A DNA stretch of 25,841 bases from NCBI GenBank assembly GCA_964373665.1, contig CAYJVM010000013.1, positions 1 through 25,841 of the forward strand, in the 5' to 3' direction. How positions within the stretch are numbered: position 1 is the stretch's first letter; each line of letters begins with the position of its first letter. The position numbers were made by a program, and so were the translations under genes. The notes under the pieces are model-generated. The model did no database searches. It saw only the letters and a list, made by a program, of their open reading frames with translations, and had not been told where the DNA came from. The stretch comes from JACOWB01 sp964373665 (GTDB lineage Archaea > Aenigmatarchaeota > Aenigmatarchaeia > CG10238-14 > SCSR01). Of the stretch, positions 1-6,412 are shown one piece after another.

Positions 1-26
1 TGCTACAATGTTTATAAGGAAATCAA

Positions 27-170
27 TCAGTTAATAATAACTTTTCTACAAGGCTCATCCTTTCTAAGAGTAACTTTAAGATAGTCCTCAGGTTTAGGAT
101 TTATAGCTCGAATTAATTCTATCGGAATCGTCATCCTATAATCTTTGTCTAAATCAATTTTACATAACAT
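27..170 (-). CDS. AbrB/SpoVT-like DNA-binding protein, 47 aa
   Basis: The protein reads MLCKIDLDKDYRMTIPIELI and continues to a PEDYLKV stretch, which fits the swapped-hairpin AbrB fold (a lysine/aspartate strand, a basic R-x-T-I-P turn, then a helix and a second strand). Such proteins are small dimeric DNA-binding regulators, often antitoxins; no toxin gene is visible beside it. The reading frame is open back to 245, but I chose the ATG at 170 because a TATA box at 215-223 would start RNA near 193 and a GGGAT element sits just before this ATG. A longer form would begin upstream of its own promoter. Its promoter and its last codons both recur at the other end of the window (24578-24616 and 25796-25813). 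Family call is moderately firm; role is inferred. Confidence 0.7.
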   Translation of the reverse strand: MLCKIDLDKDYRMTIPIELIRAINPKPEDYLKVTLRKDEPCRKVIIN

Positions 171-202
171 AACTATCCCTATCTTCTTATATATATACAC
201 TA

Positions 203-241
203 TAGTAGAACTAGTATATAAAGTTATCGGAGGTTCATTTC
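203..241 (-). promoter_or_regulatory. Promoter of the AbrB-like gene, left copy of a 39-bp repeat
   Basis: Read on the minus strand this contains the TATA box CTTTATATA (215-223) followed by CTAGTTCTACTA. The 39 bases match 24578-24616 on the plus strand with only two differences. Expected RNA start is near 193, giving a leader of about 23 bases before the ATG at 170. Confidence 0.75.
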
Positions 242-245
242 CCAC

Positions 246-504
246 ATGTTTAGAGAAGAAGCTAATTTAGAACTCCCTTAGTTCAACAAAAGTAATAATA
301 GTCCTGTTTCAACCAGAAGTTCTTTAATTTGTCTCATATTTTTATCATTATATATCGAGAAAAGTAGTAAAGTTTGCTCCTGTCGGGAATGTGAAAGGCT
401 AGTAATATAAAAATGTTGGTAATAGCTTATTAAACGACTCTTTAATCCCATAGTTTTCGTGATCCACATAACAACAATTTAAAATTTGTGAACAAGTTAT
501 TTAT
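246..504. other. AT-rich intergenic stretch, no convincing gene
   Basis: A 63-codon minus-strand frame (278-469) is open here but has no recognisable domain and ends in a run of leucines, so I do not call it. The plus-strand sequence at about 480-490 is A/T-rich (AATTTAAAATTTG) and is well placed as a TATA region for the gene starting at 505. Confidence 0.4.
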
Positions 505-1482
505 ATGGCTGATATAAGAGTACGGATATTCGATAAACCTACTCCGGCTGGAATGAGGAGGGTATATCCCAACCACATAGTTCTCTCAGGCGAAGACCTT
601 ACAGATGCCGGTTTACCTAGAAGAATTGCTTCATCCTTTGACGAGGATTTGTTTATCATTCCTATAGATTATGATATAATACCAACTACTATAGAAACAC
701 GATTATTTGGTAGAAAAAGGTTAGATAATGATTATAGGAAATTTTGGAAACGTGCAGAGATATTGACGCTGAATACTGGAGTAAGTCCTGCACAAAGCTT
801 TCAATCTCGGATGCTACTATTGTCAGCTGAAGATTGTGTTCGTGCATATAGTTGGAAGGCAGCAGGACCGAGAATTTATGTTCCACTGACAGCCTTAATA
901 GACGGTCGTAATTTGTATTTTACCGTTACGCATACATTTCCAGAATTAGGCATAAGAGATAGAGTGGATATTGATAGTTACGGGTCTGAAACAGTTGTGA
1001 AAATACCTTCCAGATCAATGGAAGAGGTAAAGAGATACACAATCGGTTTTAGAGATGTCTCAACTAGAGAATCAGGTCTGCCTTGGTACATGCTGATACC
1101 CAGCCATGCCTGTGAAGACAAGGAGTACAAGCTAAGAACAGAAGGCTATTTCATGGACGACCATATTGTAGGTGCGCATACGGCACTCGAGATTACAAGA
1201 AGCCAAACTTCAGATCCGTTGATTAATAGACCATTTTTAATTCCTTCGAGAATGCTCGCGACTTTTGACCAAAGATTAAGGGAACAGGTGATAAAGCTTT
1301 ATTATCCAAGAGGTTCGAACGAGCCTGCGGAAAGAAATCTAAGAGAAGCTGAAAGGGAGTTGCTATTGTGGAGGTTTATTGCAATTATGCGCGTTCAAGA
1401 TGGGCAGAGGGCTTACAATAGATTGTTTGCAGACACATATGACGGTGTAGGAGAGTATATGGCACTAAAGCCAAAGGTTTGA
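505..1482 (+). CDS. Hypothetical protein, 325 aa, AT-rich accessory region
   Basis: I do not recognise this family. The protein is soluble, with no signal peptide or membrane segment. It is rich in charged residues, with many R/D/E pairs, and the C-terminal 60 residues (REQVIKLYYPRG onward) look helical and basic/acidic mixed. The middle (about 120-215) appears to be beta-rich, with short hydrophobic strands such as RIYVPLTALIDG and NLYFTVTHTFPE. An A/T-rich element about 20 bases upstream suggests a leaderless or nearly leaderless message. It is the first plus-strand gene of the accessory left flank, next to the ribbon-helix-helix/homing endonuclease pair, but there is no overlap or shared promoter evident. 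The start ATG is well supported; function is unknown. Confidence 0.75.
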   Translation: MADIRVRIFDKPTPAGMRRVYPNHIVLSGEDLTDAGLPRRIASSFDEDLFIIPIDYDIIPTTIETRLFGRKRLDNDYRKFWKRAEILTLNTGVSPAQSFQSRMLLLSAEDCVRAYSWKAAGPRIYVPLTALIDGRNLYFTVTHTFPELGIRDRVDIDSYGSETVVKIPSRSMEEVKRYTIGFRDVSTRESGLPWYMLIPSHACEDKEYKLRTEGYFMDDHIVGAHTALEITRSQTSDPLINRPFLIPSRMLATFDQRLREQVIKLYYPRGSNEPAERNLREAERELLLWRFIAIMRVQDGQRAYNRLFADTYDGVGEYMALKPKV

Positions 1483-1509
1483 ATACAATGCAATCAAAAT
1501 ATTATATGC

Positions 1510-1527
1510 CTTACAAGTTTTTGTAAG
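1510..1527 (+). terminator. Small hairpin after the 325-aa gene
   Basis: CTTACAA and TTGTAAG form a perfect 7-bp stem with loop GTTT, 28 bases after the stop codon at 1482. It could act in 3'-end formation or be a second operator for the RHH protein encoded just downstream; the stem is short and A/T-rich, so confidence is low. Confidence 0.3.
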
Positions 1528-1534
1528 AGTAGAT

Positions 1535-1567
1535 CTTAAATACTTCTGAATACGTATATATACGTAT
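1535..1567 (+). promoter_or_regulatory. TATA box plus perfect 18-bp palindrome, likely RHH operator
   Basis: CTTAAATA (1535-1542) is a TATA box placed about 26 bases before the ATG at 1566, so the message would be leaderless. Between them 1550-1567 is a perfect palindrome, ATACGTATATATACGTAT, that covers the transcription start and the first two bases of the start codon. A repressor bound there would block initiation, which fits autoregulation by the ribbon-helix-helix protein. The binding itself is inference. Confidence 0.6.
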
Positions 1568-1703
1568 GAGCTTGAAAGTAAAATTAACATTATCTGTGGA
1601 TGAACAGTTGTTAAGAAAGTATAAAAAATATTGTAAAGAGCAAGGTCTAGTGATTTCTCGTAGAGTAGAAAAATTCATAGAAAATGAACTGGAAAGAGTG
1701 TGA
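1566..1703 (+). CDS. Ribbon-helix-helix (CopG/Arc-like) protein, 45 aa
   Basis: The 45-codon frame reads MSLKVKLTLSVDEQLLRKYK and ends RRVEKFIENELERV. This is the standard RHH pattern: an N-terminal beta strand of alternating residues (KVKLTLSVD), helix 1 (EQLLRKYKKYCKEQ), a short G-L-V turn with serine, and helix 2 (RRVEKFIENEL). Such proteins are dimeric repressors, commonly antitoxins or autoregulators of mobile genes. The start is the ATG inside the palindrome at 1550-1567, directly after a TATA box, so the message would be leaderless. The stop TGA overlaps the GTG start of the homing endonuclease by four bases (GTGA), which implies translational coupling. I infer that it represses its own operon. 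Confidence 0.8.
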   Translation: MSLKVKLTLSVDEQLLRKYKKYCKEQGLVISRRVEKFIENELERV

Positions 1704-2959
1704 TAATTGTTCAAGAAGAGATTCATTTAGAACATCTAGTACCACATCTAAAAAAATGTTATATAAAGCTGAATTTAGAATTTATTCAAAAATTGCTTAT
1801 AGAAGCTTCTAGTTTCAGAACGCCGCATACTTATAAAGAATTTTCACAAAAGCTAGGTGTTAAATGGAATAATAAGCATAAAGTTTCTTCAACTATTCGC
1901 TCATGGTTTAAGGGAGAAAACAATATAGGTATACACCACTTGGATATGATACTTAAATTGTCTGGCTATAGGTGGCATGATATTGAAAAGAATACTATAT
2001 TTATAAGATCAGGAACAGGTCAACCAAATGGTGGAGTTTATCCTAAATTTCCTATAAAAATAGATGAAAAATTAGGCTCAGTTATAGGATATATCTTAGG
2101 CGACGGTTCTATATATAAAAATGGATTACAAATATCCTTCGCAAATACGAACAGGGAACTTCTAAACGATTTCGAAAATAAAATGTTTGGGACTTTTGGA
2201 GTTAAACCATTAGTTCGTTATCAACCTACAAAAAAAATGAAAGTAAAATCTATTTGGGTTAAACGAGTGAATAGCATTGGAGAAATACCTGAAGGATTTT
2301 GTGGACAGCTGATTTATCCTAAAATGACAGGAAAGATTTTAATAAGCATTTTTGATAGATTTTCTTTTGGAAAACATAAAGAAATTACAGAAGAAATTTC
2401 AAATACGAGCCCGAAGTTTAAAATTGGATTAATTAGAGCATTTTTTGATTCAGAAGGTTCTGTCGATAAAAATGTTCTATCTATTAAAGTATCTCAAAAT
2501 AAAAAAAGTGTTTTAGAAAAACTAAGGAAAATTCTCTTCGAGTTTAATATAGAGCCAAATAAAGTGCATTGGCAATTTAAAAATAATAAAAGGCACTATT
2601 ATTTCTCTATAACCGGATTTTATAATTGTCTGAAATTTCATGATAAAATAGGGTTTGTTTCCTCGAAGAAAGTCGAAACGCTAAGAGAAATGCTATCAAC
2701 CCTAGAAAAAAGTTCTAAACAACATTTAAGAAAAACCGAAACTAAAAAACTAATTCTACAACTATTACACGAAAATAATTATCTGAAACGTAAAGATATC
2801 TCCACTCAGTTGAAACAGATATACCCCGCACATACTTGGAGTAGTAGTCTTATCCTTTGGCATCTTAAAAACTTAATGAATAGAAATTTGGTACAAAGAG
2901 TAGAATTTGGTGATGAAATAGTATACAAACTTAGCAGAGAGGATAAAAATGCCATATGA
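1700..2959 (+). CDS. LAGLIDADG homing endonuclease with N-terminal HTH and C-terminal winged helix, 419 aa
   Basis: Two LAGLIDADG-type motifs are visible, VIGYILGDGS at about 128-137 (acidic residue D135) and LIRAFFDSEGS at about 244-254 (acidic residue E252), so this is a monomeric two-motif enzyme that would cut a long asymmetric DNA site. Residues 43-103 look like a helix-turn-helix region (TYKEFSQKLG ... IGIHHLDMILKLSGY) and residues about 343-412 form a winged helix (KTETKKLILQLLHENNYLKR ... LILWHLKNLMNRNLVQRVE). It is free-standing, not inside an intein. The GTG start overlaps the RHH stop by four bases, giving a coupled pair. The last 11 bases overlap the archease start codon in another frame. 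Base use is much more AT-rich than archease, a sign of transfer. Confidence 0.88.
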   Translation: MIIVQEEIHLEHLVPHLKKCYIKLNLEFIQKLLIEASSFRTPHTYKEFSQKLGVKWNNKHKVSSTIRSWFKGENNIGIHHLDMILKLSGYRWHDIEKNTIFIRSGTGQPNGGVYPKFPIKIDEKLGSVIGYILGDGSIYKNGLQISFANTNRELLNDFENKMFGTFGVKPLVRYQPTKKMKVKSIWVKRVNSIGEIPEGFCGQLIYPKMTGKILISIFDRFSFGKHKEITEEISNTSPKFKIGLIRAFFDSEGSVDKNVLSIKVSQNKKSVLEKLRKILFEFNIEPNKVHWQFKNNKRHYYFSITGFYNCLKFHDKIGFVSSKKVETLREMLSTLEKSSKQHLRKTETKKLILQLLHENNYLKRKDISTQLKQIYPAHTWSSSLILWHLKNLMNRNLVQRVEFGDEIVYKLSREDKNAI

Positions 2960-3380
2960 GTTCATAGAGGATTTGGCGATAGCCGACGTGGCATTCGAAG
3001 CCACTGGTAAGACTTTAGAGGAAATGTTCGAATCTGCAGCGCTAGCTGTGACAAACACTCAGGTGAAGGATCTCAAATCGATCAAGGATAAAAAGAAAAT
3101 GAACATATCTATTGACGCTGACAGCATGGAAATGCTCTTGTTCAACTTTCTTCAGGAATTAATTTTCCTTAAAGATGCAAAGCTCCTTATTTTCAACAAA
3201 TTCAAAATAAAAATAACGCAGGCGACTGGAAAATACAAACTAAAGGCCATCGCTAGCGGGGAGAAGCTGGACATGAATAAGCATGAATTATTAGTAGATG
3301 TAAAGGCAGTCAGTTTGCATAAGTTCAAAGTTCTGAAAACAAGGTCTGGATGGCGAGCAGAAGTTATTCTTGATGTCTGA
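2949..3380 (+). CDS. Archease, RtcB ligase activator, 143 aa
   Basis: Archease activates the RNA ligase RtcB by promoting its guanylylation, acting in tRNA splicing and RNA repair. Length (143 aa) and pattern fit: N-terminal YEFIEDLAIADVAFEATGK followed by TLEEMFESAALAV, a middle strand with LLFNFLQELIFLKD, then LLVDVKAVSLHKFKV and the C-terminal WRAEVILDV. The usual D-H-T-A-D entry motif is replaced by E-D-L-A-I-A-D, a variant that keeps the second Asp (D13); the acidic C-terminal residue (D142) of the calcium/metal site is present. The ATG lies inside the end of the homing endonuclease gene. No rtcB gene is in the window. Confident family call. Confidence 0.9.
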   Translation: MPYEFIEDLAIADVAFEATGKTLEEMFESAALAVTNTQVKDLKSIKDKKKMNISIDADSMEMLLFNFLQELIFLKDAKLLIFNKFKIKITQATGKYKLKAIASGEKLDMNKHELLVDVKAVSLHKFKVLKTRSGWRAEVILDV

Positions 3381-3433
3381 CAATAAGCTTTTAAATGTTA
3401 CTACCCAATTGTGGTAGGCCAAAAGGTAAGGAA

Positions 3434-3760
3434 ATGGATGAATTTAGAAATGAATTGAGTAGAGCAAGTGAGCGTTTATTTGGTGTGGAAAATGTCGCCG
3501 AGAGTGCTGTAGACGCAATAATAAGGATAACTTTTGGGGCAACCTACGTGCCTCGTGAAGGAGAGGTAATCGCACGCGTAATTCGCAATCATCGTACGCC
3601 GTATCTAGCAAAAACAGTTGGCCATGGAACAATCGTTTACGCGGATCCTGGAAATACTAGAGGTATATTAGAAGGTGATTTCGTTGCAGTAAGACATTTT
3701 GGGAATATAACCAAAGAAACTCCTTATTTAACTGGCATAGTAACCAGAGTTTATCGATGA
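3434..3760 (+). CDS. Hypothetical protein, 108 aa
   Basis: Not recognised. The frame is open from 3395, but the ATG at 3434 is better: it follows a GGTAAGGAA element with good spacing, and the TATA-like CTTTTAAATG at 3388-3397 would start RNA between the two candidates. The first 35 residues form one helix or two (DEFRNELSRASERLF, ENVAESAVDAIIRI), and the rest is beta-rich and small-residue-rich (VPREGEVIARVIRNH, TVGHGTIVYADPG, ILEGDFVAVRHFG, TGIVTRVYR), resembling a small beta barrel. There are no signal peptide, membrane segments or clear catalytic motif. It stands alone between archease and the patatin pair. Confidence 0.65.
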   Translation: MDEFRNELSRASERLFGVENVAESAVDAIIRITFGATYVPREGEVIARVIRNHRTPYLAKTVGHGTIVYADPGNTRGILEGDFVAVRHFGNITKETPYLTGIVTRVYR

Positions 3761-3836
3761 CAGTTTATAATACGAAATATCAAATACCATTCCTGTAAAC
3801 TTTATCTAAACATCTTCATTATTAATTAAGAGTCAC

Positions 3837-4709
3837 ATGACTGAAACTAAAAAGAAAATTGGCCTGGTTCTTAGCGGTGGGGCATATGCAGGCTGGATGC
3901 AACTAGGCGCCCTGCAGGTTCTTGAAGAGGAAGGCATAGAGTTCGACATTATAACAGGAGTGAGCGTCGGAGGCCTCATAGGATTAGGCCTGGCGAACCA
4001 GATACCTGTGTCTGAAATAATCAAAAAAGCACAGAGCTTCAAGGAAAGCGATTTTAAGAAGATGACTATTTCTCATGGCGCTCTATTCGATCCTTCGCAG
4101 GCGATAAACAAGTTGAAGAAGGTCCTAGGCGGCGATAAGAACATAGAAGACCTGCCCAAAAAGTTCGCGGTCGTGGCGGTAGATGTAATCACCGGCGACG
4201 AGGTTGTGCTCAACAAAGGCCCTGTCCTAAAGGCGGTTCAGGCTACAATGTCCATACCTGGAATATTCCCACCTGTTGAATATGACGGCAAGTTCCTGGT
4301 CGACGGCGGTATACTCAATCCCCTACCAATTGATGTTGCGATAAACATGGGCGCTACGTCAACAATTGTTATCGAGGCAAGGAGTAAGATGAATTTCGAC
4401 TTTAAGGGCAGGAACATGAACAGGTTCCAAAAAAGACTGCTCGAGTCAACAAGAAACATGTACCTCTATATGTGGTTCAAGCGGGACTATCTCATGAGCA
4501 CGATGTGGAATGCTTTCAGGCTCATAGGAAACAAGGTAAGGAATGAGAAACTGGAAAAATATCCGCCTACAGTATTGCTTGAGCTGTCTGATCCGCTGAA
4601 GCTTAGCGGTAAGATACAGATAGACAACAAAAAGCAGAGAGCAAAATTGATTGAAGTGGGGCGCGATACTGTGCTAAAGTCTCTGGATAAAATCAGGAAG
4701 GCTATATAA
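3837..4709 (+). CDS. Patatin-like phospholipase, copy 1, 290 aa
   Basis: Patatin-family hydrolases cleave acyl chains from lipids with a Ser-Asp dyad. The oxyanion-hole loop is LSGGAYAGW (residues 12-20), the nucleophile is S43 in GVSVGG, and the Asp is D156 in LVDGGILNPLP. All key elements are present, so the enzyme should be active; the first glycine-rich loop has GGAYAG rather than the common GGGxxG. No signal peptide or membrane segment, so it is cytoplasmic or peripheral. It is followed two bases later by a paralogue on the same strand, so the pair is most likely co-transcribed. The C-terminal third (about 190-290) is helical and basic. The substrate cannot be told from sequence. Confidence 0.9.
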   Translation: MTETKKKIGLVLSGGAYAGWMQLGALQVLEEEGIEFDIITGVSVGGLIGLGLANQIPVSEIIKKAQSFKESDFKKMTISHGALFDPSQAINKLKKVLGGDKNIEDLPKKFAVVAVDVITGDEVVLNKGPVLKAVQATMSIPGIFPPVEYDGKFLVDGGILNPLPIDVAINMGATSTIVIEARSKMNFDFKGRNMNRFQKRLLESTRNMYLYMWFKRDYLMSTMWNAFRLIGNKVRNEKLEKYPPTVLLELSDPLKLSGKIQIDNKKQRAKLIEVGRDTVLKSLDKIRKAI

Positions 4710-4711
4710 CA

Positions 4712-5608
4712 GTGGCGATTATGCAGAGAAAGAAGATAGGATTGGTTTTGAGCGGCGGGGGGCAAGGAGGATGGGTACAGCTAGGAGCTCTCCAAGTATT
4801 GGAGGAAAACAAGATACCATTTGACATAATAGTCGGCACAAGCGTAGGTGGGCTGATAGGATGGGGGCTTGCAACCGGTCTTACGGTAAAGAAACTTATC
4901 AAAAAATCGGATATTATCCGGGAACAGGACTTTAAAGGGACTTCATCAGATCCCTATTCTATTTACGATCCTTCCGTTGCGTTCAAAAAACTGGAGAAGT
5001 TGCTTGGCGACAAGAACATAGAAGATCTGCCCAAAAAGTTCGCTGTCACCGCCGTGGATCTCTGGACTGGAGAGGAGATTATAATCAACAAGGGATCTGC
5101 TGTCAAGGCGGTAAAGGCCACCACCTGCATACCGACAGTTTTCCCTCCAGTTAAGTTTGATGGCAGACTTTTGGTTGACGGAGGCGTCTTGAACGTGCTG
5201 CCTGTGGATGTGGCCTACTCCATGGGTGCGGAAGTGACTATAGCTATTGACGTCTCGAATTTCGGCAAAAGCGTGTTCGACCTCAAGAAGACGCTTAATC
5301 CTGCAGCTAAGAGAATAATTGAAACGACTAAAAACCCTCTTTTGGCCGCGATACTGAAAAAGAATTACTTGTTTGAGAGCCTGTACGAGACAGTAAGAAT
5401 TATGGGCAACAGAATAAGAAACGAACGACTGACCAAAACACCGCCCACCGTACTGTTGGAAGAATATTTCGTACCCGATTATTCGCTAATAGCTATAGAC
5501 GATACGAAGCAGAGGAAAAAGCTGATGGACATTGGAAGGAAAGATGCAAAACAATCGATAGCGAAAATCAAAGAAGCGCTGGTGTTAACCGAACCCGTTA
5601 TAGCCTAG
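4712..5608 (+). CDS. Patatin-like phospholipase, copy 2, 298 aa
   Basis: This is a tandem paralogue of the preceding gene, sharing the fold and exact stretches such as KNIEDLPKKFAV. It has the canonical loop LSGGGQGGW, the nucleophile S44 in GTSVGG and the Asp D156 in LVDGGVLNVLP. It starts with GTG two bases after the stop of copy 1; an ATG three codons downstream (4721) is an alternative, and a GGAAGG element lies about nine bases before the GTG. Its 3' end overlaps the convergent endonuclease IV gene by 24 bases. The C-terminal region is longer by eight residues than copy 1 and more diverged, as expected if the copies have different substrates or partners. Confidence 0.9.
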   Translation: MAIMQRKKIGLVLSGGGQGGWVQLGALQVLEENKIPFDIIVGTSVGGLIGWGLATGLTVKKLIKKSDIIREQDFKGTSSDPYSIYDPSVAFKKLEKLLGDKNIEDLPKKFAVTAVDLWTGEEIIINKGSAVKAVKATTCIPTVFPPVKFDGRLLVDGGVLNVLPVDVAYSMGAEVTIAIDVSNFGKSVFDLKKTLNPAAKRIIETTKNPLLAAILKKNYLFESLYETVRIMGNRIRNERLTKTPPTVLLEEYFVPDYSLIAIDDTKQRKKLMDIGRKDAKQSIAKIKEALVLTEPVIA

Positions 5609-6409
5609 GTGTTCGAAGGTTTGCTTCATCTTCAGACTGTCAATCTCCAGTATGGGGCTTTCTGAAATTATTGTAATGTCCAACTTTCTTTTTATGATTT
5701 CTTCGGCCAATGGTTCGAAAGGAGGGTGCTTACCAACAGGTTCATGCACATCAACAAATTCACCTTTCTTGTTTTTTGCAACGCCTTCAAAGTGGGAGTT
5801 AATGTGATCGAGCTTTAATGGCTTGAGCGTGTCGAAGATCTCAGCATAATCAATTTTGCCTTTGCCACGGACATACAGATGCCCAAAGTCAATGTAAGGG
5901 ACTATCTGCTTGCTGTTAACTTCCTTGCACAATCGGACAACTTCGTCCAAGTCCCCGAACATTTTTTCCCTACCCATCACCTCCACACCTAGCTTTATTT
6001 TGTTCATGCTGCCCGCCTTCATAGAGTCAAGCAGATGCTGGAAGTGGTAGACAAGCATGTCGAAAGTGTTATCGCTTGAATAGTATGCAGCATGGATGGC
6101 AACCGCATCAGCACCCATTATTTCTCCGATCAACGCAGTGTTTAGGATTCTCATCCTCGAAGCTTGGACGACTTGGTCGTCCTTGGAGCAGAGGTTGATG
6201 TAGTATGGGGCATGAACTGACAATCTGATCCCCAAACTCTTTGCAAGTTCCCCGACTTCTTGCGCCGGTTTCTCTTTGAGATATATTGAGCGAACAAATT
6301 CAATCTCCATCGCATTGAGTCCCAGAGTAGCCACTTCTTTAAGACCTTCTATTGTCGAACTGCCTTTAGCAGAGCCTGGCAATCCTGCCGTACCTAAGAA
6401 AATCCCCAT
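5585..6409 (-). CDS. nfo: Endonuclease IV-type AP endonuclease (TIM barrel), 274 aa
   Basis: This enzyme cuts DNA 5' to abasic sites in base excision repair. All nine zinc-site positions of the family can be seen: H66 (SVHAPYY), H106 (AIHAAYY), E143 (GVEVMG), D174 and H177 (YIDFGHLY), H206 (NSHFEG), D220 and H222 (VDVHEP) and E250 (ISESP). Their numbering is close to that of E. coli Nfo (69, 109, 145, 179, 182, 216, 229, 231, 261). It starts three bases after the polX stop codon on the same strand, so the two form an operon that pairs AP-site incision with gap filling. The archaeal protein is slightly shorter than E. coli Nfo. A sugar isomerase TIM barrel is the alternative, but the full ligand set favours the nuclease. 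Confidence 0.85.
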   Translation of the reverse strand: MGIFLGTAGLPGSAKGSSTIEGLKEVATLGLNAMEIEFVRSIYLKEKPAQEVGELAKSLGIRLSVHAPYYINLCSKDDQVVQASRMRILNTALIGEIMGADAVAIHAAYYSSDNTFDMLVYHFQHLLDSMKAGSMNKIKLGVEVMGREKMFGDLDEVVRLCKEVNSKQIVPYIDFGHLYVRGKGKIDYAEIFDTLKPLKLDHINSHFEGVAKNKKGEFVDVHEPVGKHPPFEPLAEEIIKRKLDITIISESPILEIDSLKMKQTFEHLGYNGFG

Positions 6410-6412
6410 ATA

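Noticed and set aside
37..54. The 18-base match at both ends as an attachment site or transposon end
   Set aside because: No integrase or transposase is present, and the match lies in codons that are also similar at protein level, so gene homology explains it better.
278..469. Minus-strand open frame of 63 codons between the AbrB-like gene and the 325-aa gene
   Set aside because: No domain, no clear promoter or ribosome site, and a low-complexity leucine end; probably chance in AT-rich DNA.
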